In this document: positions 12,554 to 22,185 of the stretch, piece after piece
Position numbering within the stretch: position 1 is the stretch's first letter
Layout: each line of letters begins with the position of its first letter
NCBI RefSeq assembly: GCF_019175385.1
Contig: NC_083339.1
Coordinates: 83,254,120-83,318,119 of the forward strand
DNA: 64,000 nucleotides
Direction: 5' to 3'
Source: Lycium barbarum
Lineage: Eukaryota > Streptophyta > Magnoliopsida > Solanales > Solanaceae
The notes under the pieces: generated by a model
Database searches by the model: none
Told to the model about the DNA's origin: nothing
Seen by the model: the letters and a program-made list of their open reading frames with translations, nothing else
Position numbers and translations under genes: made by a program

Positions 12554-15500
12554 TGTTATATCCCGTGTTTTCACACGTTGGATAAAATTTGGAGATATTC
12601 TTGACTTGTAAGAAATAAGGTCATAATTAATTTTTATTTGACATAGGAGTTGTGTATGAAAGAATATTAATGTGGAAGTGTTGAATAAGGCTAAGGGCAA
12701 ATTTGGAATTTTGGAAATTAGTTTCGGGAATTACAAAATTTGATTCACAAGTCATTGGGCTCAAGAAAAATTGAAGTGAAATTGAGGCCCAATTATAGTG
12801 CATGGCCGGCCATGGGGTGGCCCAAACCCATGGCCATATAATATTTTCCCATGTGATAAATTATCATAAAGAGCCTTATCTTATAATAGTCTTCATCTCT
12901 TAGAAGACTCAAAAAAGAAAACAAAACAAGCCAAGCAAGACAAAGAGAGAGGGTTTCGGGTTTGGTGGGGCAATTTGACCCCCAAAAATCTTGCTCCTAA
13001 AAATTTTCTTTTGTGGTAATTCTACTAAGTTGAGTACCCTTGTCAACTTGGTGTAGTTGGTTTGGAGAAAGAAGCATCAAATTCATCAAAGTGACCCTAC
13101 ATTCAAGTGAAGAAGAGTGAGGCAAAAGGTAAGAAATTATCCCTTGTTCTTGTGTTATGAAGTCATGTTTATGTTGTAGTATGTAGAAATGAATTGATTG
13201 TATGGAAATACGGAAGTTTACAAAGTGGGTAGGAGATATAGTATATGGCCGTGTGTGTATATATGTTGTATAATTACGGTGAGTTGAAATTATGTCATAT
13301 TCTAGTTGTGATTGTGGTAAAATGCATATTGGGAATGAAAGTTGAATGAATTTGATAGAAGTTGTTAGTGGGGTGTTTGGCCGTGTGGTTTGGAGTGTAG
13401 GGAATGGAAATGGATTAAGTTTGTTTAATGTGTTATTATGATACTTGCAATGTATATGGAGATAAAATGATATAAGTTTGTATTGAAATGGAATATAGAA
13501 GCTTATGTCGTTTTAGTACAATTCTACGACATTATGAAAATGAAGTTATTAGGTTGCTAATTATGACAAGTATTGATGAACTTGGAAGAAGGAAACATGT
13601 TATGAATATGTATGCCAATGATTAGAAGTTTTGAATGAGTTACGACTTTGGCGGAAAGTTTGTATATTATGTATATCGTGTGTATAATTTAAGGAAACAA
13701 TATGAAATGCTTCTAAACTATGTTGTGGTGATTTAGATTGATAATGAATGTGGAATCATTGAGATTAGTTTGAAAGTTAAGGTTAAAGTGAAGGTTATGA
13801 CATTGTATTGAAAAGATGGCTAAATAAGTTATATTGCGTTTATAGTGATTGTTGTTGTTGTTGATGGTTTTGAACCGAGTTGAAATCTTGGGGGTGCTAT
13901 CTGTATAGGGGAGGTGCTGCCGAAATTTCGGTAGACATATATGAGTTAAGTTGAATTCGTAGCATCAATAACTCACAATTAGTAAATGTGACCATTTGCA
14001 GATTTTCGACGAAACGGGGAGTGAGCTTGGATAGACGTGCAAAGCTCAAAAGGTATGTAAAGCTACCCGATCCTTCTTTTGGCATGCCTAAGTATATTAG
14101 AACCGGATTCGGGCCTCGAAAGACTTTCTGCCCATCGGAATCCGCAATTGAAAATCTCGCTTTTTCCTTCAGTAAGATTGAGCCCTTTTGGTTTGTATTC
14201 TTGAACATCATGCAAACTTTCCCTAAACTACTTGGAAAGCCATAGAACGTCCGTAGAACCTTTGTAGGTGACCCCATATGTTTAAAATATGTAATTTGAG
14301 CCCACCGCCTTGCTTGTCCCGAGGTGGGCCCACTATTCCCGCTTTTGCCCTTAATGTACTTAAGTCTTCTTTTCGAGCAGTTCTTAAAAGAAACGTTTTG
14401 ACTACTATTCGAATTACCTAACAAACATTGTTTTAAATATCCCATTGAGTCCGATAAATTGTTCTGACACTCGGAACGATTTCAGAAAGGTTATACTTCT
14501 GTAATTCATTATGATATCCGAAACTCATTTATTATGTTCCCGTTCGACTTCATTGGATCGGTTTGTCTTTGATATGTCTCATCGAGTCTATTAAAACATT
14601 TATGATATTTTAATTGCATTAGTCTCTCACTACTCCATTCGTGGATGCCCCAATGTTTCTCACACTGAGCCCGGGCCAGGATATGTTGTCAAGCGTGATC
14701 CTTTGCATTATTCGCCGTGCCTCGATGTGAGGGGGCAGGTATACGCGTACATGGGTTTGTGGAGTATGCTGTGCCATGTACGCTTGTTCTGATATGATTT
14801 GCTATGGCCATCTGATATGATATATTATGTGACGGGGTTATGCCCCATTCTGATTCTTGTGTGTTGTGGCACCAGCGTCGGGAGGGTGGCCACGTTATGT
14901 CTGCCGAGTCCCTTGACAGGGGCCGGATTTGATATGACATATGTTTCTGTATACACTCTGCATGTTTTGAAAATATGTACTTGATACTTTGGATTTTCTG
15001 CTCGCTTTCTGTACCAGTTATGATTCTGTTTCTGTAATTCAGGCTTTACATATTCAGTACATATTTCGTACTGACCCCCTTTCTTCGGGGGCTGCGTTTT
15101 CATGCCGCGCTGGTACCGACGACAGGTTTGCGGATCCGTCCGTCTAGGATATCTTTTTTCTGCCATTTGGAGCGCTCTTTAATTCAGAGCCATCTTTTGG
15201 TACAGTCTGTCACTTCTATATATGCATATTCTTGTTCATGGGTACGGCGAGGCCCTGTCCCGCCATATGAGTCTGTTGGTATGTTTAGAGGTCTGTAGAC
15301 ACGTTTGTGGGTTGGGGTCTTTCTGTACAAATGTGTGTATATGTTGTGTTTGGGCGATCCCATTCGCCCCGGCTGCCGGTCCGCATATGTTAAATGCTGC
15401 TTTGTCGGCCCTGTGTGGCCTTTGTTGGTATTTTCTGCGTGCAGGGTATATTGGATAGTCCGTAAAACAAAGGAAACTCTGCCGAAATTTTTCTGGAAAT

Positions 15501-15640
15501 TAACTAAATTTGAAATAAAGCCTTGTCGGCTTCTGCTATATACTAGAATGCGTTTGATACAATTTGAGATAGCATTTGGTAGATGCGTTCGGGTGCCCAG
15601 ATCGGGCACTAGTCACGGCCTACGGGGTTGGGTCGTGACA
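12554..15640 (+). repeat. Complete LTR of element D
   Basis: The LTR starts TGTTATATCCCGTG, ends GGGTCGTGACA and is 3087 bp. It inserted into the K LTR, which is the same family in opposite orientation, so two LTRs lie head to head. It is followed by AAAGTGGTA, the first bases of a leader and PBS, then breaks into the middle of the element A LTR. The hairpins are at 15055-15073, 15075-15091 and 15174-15190. The five bases before it are TATTA. It differs at many positions from the A LTRs, so it is a different copy. Confidence 0.88.
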
Positions 15641-15649
15641 AAAGTGGTA
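15641..15649 (+). other. Remnant of D leader and PBS at a deletion joint
   Basis: AAAGTGGTA equals the start of AAAG plus TGGTATCAGAGC seen after other LTRs here. At 15650 the sequence switches to LTR text that corresponds to 23867 in the 3' LTR of A. The joint lies in GGTaCCCTTTT versus GGTgCCCTTTT, a short microhomology. Confidence 0.8.
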
Positions 15650-16971
15650 CCCTTTTGCTTGAAATAAGGCACCTTTACTTCAAACTACTTGAAACGTCGC
15701 CGAATGTCCGTAGAACCTTTTTAGGTGACTCCATATGGTTAAAGAACACTATTTGGGCCCGCCGCCTTGTTTGTCCCGAGGCGGGCCCGCTAATTACGAT
15801 TTTGCCCTTATGAGTTAAGGAATCCTTTTTAAGCAAATTTTTGAAAGAAAATGTGTTAAATACCTTTAAATTGTCTAAAGAATGTGGTTTAAATATTCTA
15901 TTAAGTCCAAGGAATTATTCTGATACCCGGTATGACTTCGGGGAAGCTATACTTCCGTAATTTATTTTGACATACGAAATGTGTTATTTTGATCCCGTCT
16001 GACTCCATTTGATTTGTTCGTCTTCGATACGCTTCGTCGAGTCTTTGAAGATAATTATGACGTTTTAAATTGCATTAGTTTCTCACTACTCTATTCGTGG
16101 ATGTCCCAACGTTTCCCACACTGAGCCCGGGCCAGGATATGTTGTCAAGCGTAATCTTCTGCATTGTTCGCCGCGCCCCGAGGTGAGGGGGCAGGTATAC
16201 GCGTACATGGGTCTGTGGAGTATGATGTGCCATGTCCGCCTGTTCTGATCTGATTTGTTATGGCCATTCTGATATGACATTTTATGATACGGGGCCACGC
16301 CCCCTTTTCTGATTCCTATCTGTTGCGGCACCGATGTCGGGAGGGTGACCACGTTCTGTCTGCCGAGCCCTATGGCTGGGGCCGGATGTGATATGACATA
16401 TGATTTTGTACATACTCTGTCTGTTTTGAAAATATGCAAATGACACTCAGGATTTTTCTACTCAGTTTTCTGAATCTATTATGATTTATACTTCTGTACT
16501 TCTGCTTTACATATTCAGTACATATTTCGTACTGACCCCCTTTCTTCGGGGGCCGCATTTTTATGCCGCGCAGGTACAGACGACAGGTTTGCCGATCCAC
16601 ACGTCTAGGATCCTGTTACTGCTATTTTGGGGCGCTCTCTTCTTCAGAGCCCATATTTTGGTACAGTCTGACACTACTATCTGGATGTGTACAGTATTCT
16701 GGGTATGACGGGGCCCTGTCCCGTCCTATGACTGTGTTATGTTCTGTAGAGGTCTGTGGATATATCTGTGTGGGTTCTGTACATATGTTTGGGGCGTTTT
16801 GTTCTATGACGGCCTTCTCGGCCTATGTGTGCCAAGCCTACCCTTCTGTTAATTTCTGTAGTATTCACTAATGTTATTATATTATTCCGTTAATTTGCTA
16901 ATCTGGGTATCGGGTACGTATAGGTGACCACCTAGGGCACCGGTCGCGGCCTACGGGGTTGGGTCGTGACA
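15650..16971 (+). repeat. Element A 5' LTR, missing its first 1.68 kb
   Basis: It corresponds to 23867-25187 of the 3' LTR, with one single-base indel near 16003 and four or so substitutions. It ends GGGTCGTGACA. The hairpins are at 16516-16534, 16536-16552, 16634-16650 and 16707-16725. The missing part would hold the start of U3. Confidence 0.9.
16516..16725 (+). other. Four-hairpin block conserved in the LTRs (reference copy)
   Basis: In order: CAGTAC/GTACTG stem (16516-16534), CCCCC/GGGGG stem (16536-16552), GCTCT/AGAGC stem (16634-16650) and GACGGG/CCCGTC stem (16707-16725). The 3' LTR copy is at 24732-24941. Other LTR families in the window have the same stems at the same relative place, with compensating base changes. 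It could be an RNA structure near the transcript ends, or DNA dyads for protein binding; the sequence alone does not decide. Confidence 0.7.
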
Positions 16972-17173
16972 AAAGTGGTATCAGAGCGGTTCGTCCTCGG
17001 AATGTCCACAGACCGTGTCTAGTAGAGTCTTGTTTATCGGTGTGTTGTGCACCACACCTATAAACGGGAAGCTACAGGGCATTAGGATACTACCCTTCTT
17101 TTTGTTTTAGATCGTGCGTTAGAGCTGTGTTATAAAGATGACTCCTCCCTAACGAATGGTTACATTTGCAGAT
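16972..17173 (+). other. Element A PBS and leader
   Basis: After four spacer bases AAAG, TGGTATCAGAGC (16976-16987) matches the 3' end complement of plant initiator tRNA-Met, the standard primer of Ty3/gypsy and Copia elements in plants. The leader to the gag ATG at 17174 is about 190 nt and is collinear with those at 6440-6603, 43518-43721 and 55310-55513. Confidence 0.9.
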
Positions 17174-18460
17174 ATGCCTCCGAAAAAGGCAACAGCGGCC
17201 CAAAAGGGCAAGTCAGTGGCCGTTGGAGAGACGAGCCGGGTCCAGAGGACTACCAGGGCCCAGACATATATTGCTCCGGAGACTTTGCCCCAGACAGAGG
17301 GTTCGTCTACACCGCCGCTAGTAGAGGAGATTGGGGCAGCCGTAGCTGCAGATCGGGGGACGGTTCCTCCGCCAGCTCCTGCAGTTCCAGTACCTGAGCC
17401 TCCAGCTCCACGGCCAGGCACTGAGGATCAGTCCATGAGGGAGGCGATTCAGTTATTGACCAGATTGGTGGCAGGACAGGCCCAGGGCCACGGACTGGGA
17501 GGCGACCGGATGTATAGGCGTGACAGCTAGAGGGCCCGGGAGTTCTTGACTTGTGGTCCTCCAGAGTTCTACGGGACTAAGCCCGACGAGGATCCCGAGG
17601 AGTTTATCAGGAAGATGCGGCGCACTCTAGAGCTGATTAATGCTTCCGAGACAGAGTCAGTCGCATTGGCTTCGTACCGGTTATATGACGTGGCAGCGAA
17701 CTGGTATGAGTCGTGGAAGCTATCCCGGGGGGACGACGCTTCCCCAGCAGTTTGGGGTGACTTTTCTCAGGCCTTTCTTGGACATTTTCTGCCCCCAGAG
17801 TTACGACGAGCCAGGGCTGACAGATTTTTGTTATTGAGACAGAGGGGCCGCAGTATCCGGGACTACAGTTTGGAGTTTGATTCCTTGGCCCGATATGCGC
17901 CTACTGTGGTAGCTACGATGGCGGACAGGATACACAGGTATATTATGGGGCTCGATCGCTATTTTATTGATAGTTGTCTGGTATTGGCGGCCCAGCCCGA
18001 TATGGATATTGCCCGTATTCAGGCGCACGCCCAGGGCATGGAGGATAGGGGCCGAGGGGGGCAGCAGGCCGACAGGAGCCAGGACCGGAGACCGCCCAAG
18101 AGGGCCAGATCATCGGGTTATTCTGGATATTTTCGGGGCAGGCAGCCGCAGCAGCCCCAGCAGCCGCAGCAGCCTAGTAGATTTTCATCTCAGCCGGCAC
18201 AGAGCGCACCTCCCCAGCCTACAGGTCGCAGATTTGATAGCCCAGGGTATTCAGGAGCAGGCCAGAGCTCCAGGGCTTCAGGTTCGCGGACAGATAGGGG
18301 TTCGGGTCAGATGAGGCCACCCAGAGTTCAGTGTTCTTTCTGTGGCAGATACCACCCGGGAGAGTGCTACAGAGCCACCGGGGCATGCTTTTCTTGTGGC
18401 CGTCAGGGTCATTCGGTGAGAGATTGCCCGTATAAGGGCAGTGCGGGTGGTGCAGCGTAG
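17174..18460 (+). pseudogene. gag: Element A gag, one frame with internal TAG
   Basis: Gag would form the capsid-like particle that packages element RNA in the cytoplasm. The start is the ATG at 17174 (MPPKKATAAQKGKS), collinear with starts in F and H. A Pro-rich linker is followed by TAG at 17528-17530; at this point H has a CTG codon. The frame continues in phase with the retrotransposon gag domain (DPEEFIRKMRRTLELI, NWYESWKLSRGDD), a basic Gln-rich linker, and two zinc knuckles: CSFCGRYHPGEC and CFSCGRQGHSVRDC, the second being canonical CX2CX4HX4C. A second TAG at 18458-18460 separates it from pol; H has CAG there, so a C-to-T change at a CHG site fits. Without the two stops the frame would be a single gag-pol reading frame, which is usual for the Tekay lineage. 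Confidence 0.9.
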
Positions 18461-18496
18461 CCTACCGGATCAGCCGCTGGGTCTTCATCTTCATCA

Positions 18497-21400
18497 GTGG
18501 CTATGCGCCCCACGGGGCAGGGTACTCCGGCACCAGCAGGTCGCGGCAGAGGCCGTGGTGCAGCTTCTGGTATTGGCGGTCCTTCGAACCGCATCTATGC
18601 TTTGGCCAGTCGTCAGGATCAGGAGGCATCTCCTAATGTCGTTACAGGTACTTTATCGGTCTTCTCTCGATCTGTGTATGCATTAATTGATCCAGGTTCG
18701 ACTTTATCGTATATTTCGCCCCTTGTTGCTGGTAAAATTGGTATTATGTCTGAGCCTATAGAGCCATTCGAGGTGGCCACACCGATCGGAGACTATATTG
18801 TAGCGAATCAGGTGTATAAAAATTGTTCTGTACTTGTATGTGACCGTGACACTAAGGCAGATTTGGTGGAGCTAGATATGATTGAATTCGACGTTATTAT
18901 GGGTATGGATTGGCTAACTTCCTGTTACGCTCATGTGGACTGCCAGAATAAGGTAGTCCGTTTCCAGTTTCCCGGGGAGCCAGTTGTAGAATGGGCTGGT
19001 AATACAGCATCGCCGAAAGGTAAGTTTATTTCATACCTTAAGGCAAAGAAAATGATCAGAAAGGGCTATATTTATCATCTGGTACGGGTGCAAGACTTGA
19101 CAGCAGAGACGCCGACACTTCAGTCAGTCCCCGTGGTTAATGAGTTTCCAGATGTTTTTCCCGACGAGCTTCCAGGTCTTCCGCCAGAGCGGGAGATAGA
19201 TTTCTCTATTGATTTACTCCCAGGTACTCAGCCTATCTCTATTCCTCCGTATAGAATGGCGCCGGCAGAACTGAAGGAGTTGAAAGAGCAGTTGAAGGAT
19301 TTGCTAGATAAGGGCTTCATCAGGCCCAGTACTTCGCCTTGGGGAGCTCCGGTATTATTTGTGCGTAAGAAAGACGGGTCGCTGCGTATGTGTATTGACT
19401 ATCGGCAGCTGAATAAGGTAACTATAAAGAATAAATACCCCCTCCCCAGGATTGATGATTTGTTTGATCAGCTGCAGAGTGCTAAGTACTTCTCGAAGAT
19501 AGATCTTCGATCTGGTTATCACCAGGTACGAGTTCGCGAGGCTGATATTCCTAAGACAGCTTTCCGGACCCGATACGGGCATTATGAGTTCAGGGTCATG
19601 TCTTTTGGGCTTACTAATGCCCCCGCGGTATTTATGGATTTGATGAACCGGGTATTCAGGCCGTTCTTGGATATGTTTGTGATTGTATTTATTGACGATA
19701 TCCTGGTTTATTCTCGGTCCGAGGCAGAGCACGCGGATTATCTCAGATCGGTATTAGGGGTACTCCGACATCAGAAGCTGTATGCGAAATTTTCTAAGTG
19801 TGAATTTTGGCTATCCTCAGTGGCTTTCTTAGGCCGTGTTATTGCAGCTGATGGTGTCCGGGTAGACACACAGAAGATCGAGGCCGTGAAGAATTGGCCC
19901 AGACCCACGACGCCTACAGAGGTACGCAGTTTCTTGGGGTTAGCAGGTTATTACAGGAGATTCGTGGAGAGGTTTGCTTCGATTTCAGCGCCTTTGACAA
20001 GGCTGACTCAGAAGGGAGCTAAGTTCCAGTGGTCTGATGCTTGTGAACGAAGCTTCCAGTTGCTGAAGGAGAAGCTGACTACAGCCCCAGTTCTGACACT
20101 ACCCGAGGGACCGGACGGGTATGTTATTTATTGTGACGCTTCTGGCATCGGGTTAGGCTGTGTATTGATGCAGCACGGCAGAGTTATAGCGTATGCTTCC
20201 CGGCAGCTCAAGAAGCATGAGAAGAATTATCCTACTCACGATCTGGAACTCGCAGCGGTGATTCATGCTCTGAAGATATGGAGACACTATTTATATGGCG
20301 TTCATGTGGATATTTATACTGATCATAAGAGTCTCCAGTATATTTTCAGACAGAGAGAGCTTAATTTGCGGCAGCGGAGGTGGTTGGAGCTTCTGAAGGA
20401 TTATGACGTGGATATTTTGTATCATCCGGGTAAGGCTAATGTTGTTGCGGATGCGCTCAGTCGGAAGTCCATGGGCAGTTTGGCAGACTTACAGCTAGAC
20501 AGGAGGGAGATAGCCCGGGATATTCAGCAGTTGGCCAGTCTTGGGATTCGTCTGGCCGATTCTGGAGACACCCGGATTTCTGTTCGAGGGGTTTCTGAGT
20601 CCTCCATCAGAGACGATATTAGGCGACATCAGTTCGAGGATCCGGTCTTAGCTCGGTACAGGGACACAGCTTATGATAAGGAGAGGACCCCGTTCGAGTT
20701 TTCGCCGGACGGCACTTTATTATACAGGGGCAGGTTATGTGTACCTGACATTGCAGGCCTTAGACAACAGGTTATGAGCGAGGCACATTATGCTCGCTAT
20801 TCAGTCCATCCTGGGTCTACGAAGATGTATCATGACCTTCGATGTGTTTACTGGTGGGACGGTATGAAGCGGGACATTGCAGAGTTCGTCGCTCAGTGTC
20901 CTAATTGTCAGCAGGTCAAGATTGAGCACCAGAAGCCGGGAGGACTGCTACAGGAGATAGAGATCCCGACATGGAAGTGGGAGGCTATTAATATGGATTT
21001 CGTTACGGGTTTGCCTCGCACTCCACGGAAGTATGATTCCATTTGGGTCGTCGTGGATAGGCTGACGAAATCATCCCATTTTCTTCCCGTCAGGACTACT
21101 TATTCCGCTGAGGATTATGCCAGGCTCTATATTAGGGAGATTGTGAAGCTTCACGGAGTTCCTCTATCTATTATCTCTGACAGGGGCGCCCAGTTTACGG
21201 CGCATTTCTGGAGGTCTTTTCAGGAGGGTCTAGGGACTCAGGTGAGCTTGAGCACAGCGTTTCATCCTCAGAGCGACGGTCAGGCCGAGCGCACTATACA
21301 GACGCTGGAGGATATGTTACGGGCTTGCGTTATTGACTTCAGGGGTAGCTGGGACGATCACTTGCCGTTGATCGAGTTCGCATATAATAATAGTTACCAT

Positions 21401-22078
21401 TCCAGCATCCAGATGGCTCCGTACGAGGCTTTATATGGCAGGAAGTGCAGATCGCCGGTTGGCTGGTTTGATGTTGGCGAGACAGAGTTGATCGGCCCAG
21501 ATATGGTCCAGCAGGCTGTGGATAAGGTGAACCTTATTCGAGAGCGACTATTGGCAGCCCAGAGTCGACAGAAGTCATACGCGGATAGAAGGCGTCGACC
21601 GTTGGAGTTTCAGGTAGGCGATTGGGTATTTCTGAAGGTATCGCCTATGAAAGGCGTGATGCGGTTCGGCAGAAAGGGTAAGCTCAGTCCGCGTTATATT
21701 GGGCCGTATCAGATTGTTCGGAAGGTTGGGAATGTCGCCTATGAGTTAGCTTTGCCATCTGATTTGGAAGCGGTGCATCCGGTGTTCCACGTCTCTATGC
21801 TTCGTAAATGCATTGGAGACCCTTCTAGAGTATTCCCTGCTGAGGATATTCAGGTGACGGAGCAGTTAGCGTACGAGGAGCAGCCCATATCTATTTTGGA
21901 TCGTCAGGTAAGGAGGCTCCGAAATAAAGATGTGGCCTCCGTTAAGGTACTGTGGCGGAATGATAACCGGGAGGAGATGACCTGGGAGTCGGAGGAAGAA
22001 ATGAAGAAGAAATACCCTCATCTATTCCCTATGGCCACAGGTAACCTCGAATCCCTGCTTAAGTTCATTTCAATATAA
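18497..22078 (+). CDS. pol: Element A pol: protease, RT, RNase H, integrase, chromodomain
   Basis: The open frame has 1193 codons from the first Met after the TAG at 18458. Because the frame is in phase with gag, the natural start is probably upstream. Domains by residue: aspartic protease with DPGST at 65-69; RT with the catalytic Asp in KIDLRSG (336) and FIDD at 398-401; RNase H with Asp547, Glu584, Asp609 and Asp652; integrase zinc region with His764, His771, Cys801 and Cys804; integrase core Asp834, Asp895, Glu931, giving D60D35E spacing; GPY/F-type motif near 1067-1080; chromodomain-like tail about 1130-1177. All catalytic residues I expect are present. The chromodomain in this lineage is thought to guide integration into heterochromatin. 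The frame ends at TAA 22076-22078. Expression is doubtful given the two upstream TAG codons and the truncated 5' LTR. Confidence 0.95.
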   Translation: MAMRPTGQGTPAPAGRGRGRGAASGIGGPSNRIYALASRQDQEASPNVVTGTLSVFSRSVYALIDPGSTLSYISPLVAGKIGIMSEPIEPFEVATPIGDYIVANQVYKNCSVLVCDRDTKADLVELDMIEFDVIMGMDWLTSCYAHVDCQNKVVRFQFPGEPVVEWAGNTASPKGKFISYLKAKKMIRKGYIYHLVRVQDLTAETPTLQSVPVVNEFPDVFPDELPGLPPEREIDFSIDLLPGTQPISIPPYRMAPAELKELKEQLKDLLDKGFIRPSTSPWGAPVLFVRKKDGSLRMCIDYRQLNKVTIKNKYPLPRIDDLFDQLQSAKYFSKIDLRSGYHQVRVREADIPKTAFRTRYGHYEFRVMSFGLTNAPAVFMDLMNRVFRPFLDMFVIVFIDDILVYSRSEAEHADYLRSVLGVLRHQKLYAKFSKCEFWLSSVAFLGRVIAADGVRVDTQKIEAVKNWPRPTTPTEVRSFLGLAGYYRRFVERFASISAPLTRLTQKGAKFQWSDACERSFQLLKEKLTTAPVLTLPEGPDGYVIYCDASGIGLGCVLMQHGRVIAYASRQLKKHEKNYPTHDLELAAVIHALKIWRHYLYGVHVDIYTDHKSLQYIFRQRELNLRQRRWLELLKDYDVDILYHPGKANVVADALSRKSMGSLADLQLDRREIARDIQQLASLGIRLADSGDTRISVRGVSESSIRDDIRRHQFEDPVLARYRDTAYDKERTPFEFSPDGTLLYRGRLCVPDIAGLRQQVMSEAHYARYSVHPGSTKMYHDLRCVYWWDGMKRDIAEFVAQCPNCQQVKIEHQKPGGLLQEIEIPTWKWEAINMDFVTGLPRTPRKYDSIWVVVDRLTKSSHFLPVRTTYSAEDYARLYIREIVKLHGVPLSIISDRGAQFTAHFWRSFQEGLGTQVSLSTAFHPQSDGQAERTIQTLEDMLRACVIDFRGSWDDHLPLIEFAYNNSYHSSIQMAPYEALYGRKCRSPVGWFDVGETELIGPDMVQQAVDKVNLIRERLLAAQSRQKSYADRRRRPLEFQVGDWVFLKVSPMKGVMRFGRKGKLSPRYIGPYQIVRKVGNVAYELALPSDLEAVHPVFHVSMLRKCIGDPSRVFPAEDIQVTEQLAYEEQPISILDRQVRRLRNKDVASVKVLWRNDNREEMTWESEEEMKKKYPHLFPMATGNLESLLKFISI

Positions 22079-22185
22079 ATCGTAAGTAATATGTGTTGTC
22101 TGTAAGCATGAACTCCCCAAAGTGTTTTCAAACCCTATAAGATTAATTTTACATTCGAGGACGAATGTTCTAAAGGGGGGGAGGA
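22079..22185 (+). other. Element A 3' untranslated part, inverted repeat and polypurine tract
   Basis: An ACATTCG-AGGA-CGAATGT inverted repeat (22151-22168) is followed by AAAGGGGGGGGAGGA (22172-22185), the polypurine tract that primes plus-strand DNA. The 3' LTR starts right after it. The same arrangement is present in all other elements here. Confidence 0.88.

Noticed and set aside
14825..15166. Minus-strand frame as a possible host exon
   Set aside because: It is antisense to the D LTR hairpin region, with no splice sites of note and no domain.
15305..15667. 120-codon plus-strand open frame at the end of the D LTR
   Set aside because: It crosses the LTR end and the deletion joint, so it exists only by virtue of the fusion. 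No domain or start context supports it.
16086..16439. Minus-strand 117-codon frame, identical at 24302-24655
   Set aside because: The identity reflects the recent duplication of LTRs on insertion, not coding constraint. It is antisense to the hairpin block.
17149..17421. 90-codon minus-strand Gly- and Ala-rich frame opposite gag
   Set aside because: It is the shadow of the Pro- and Ala-rich gag linker on the plus strand.
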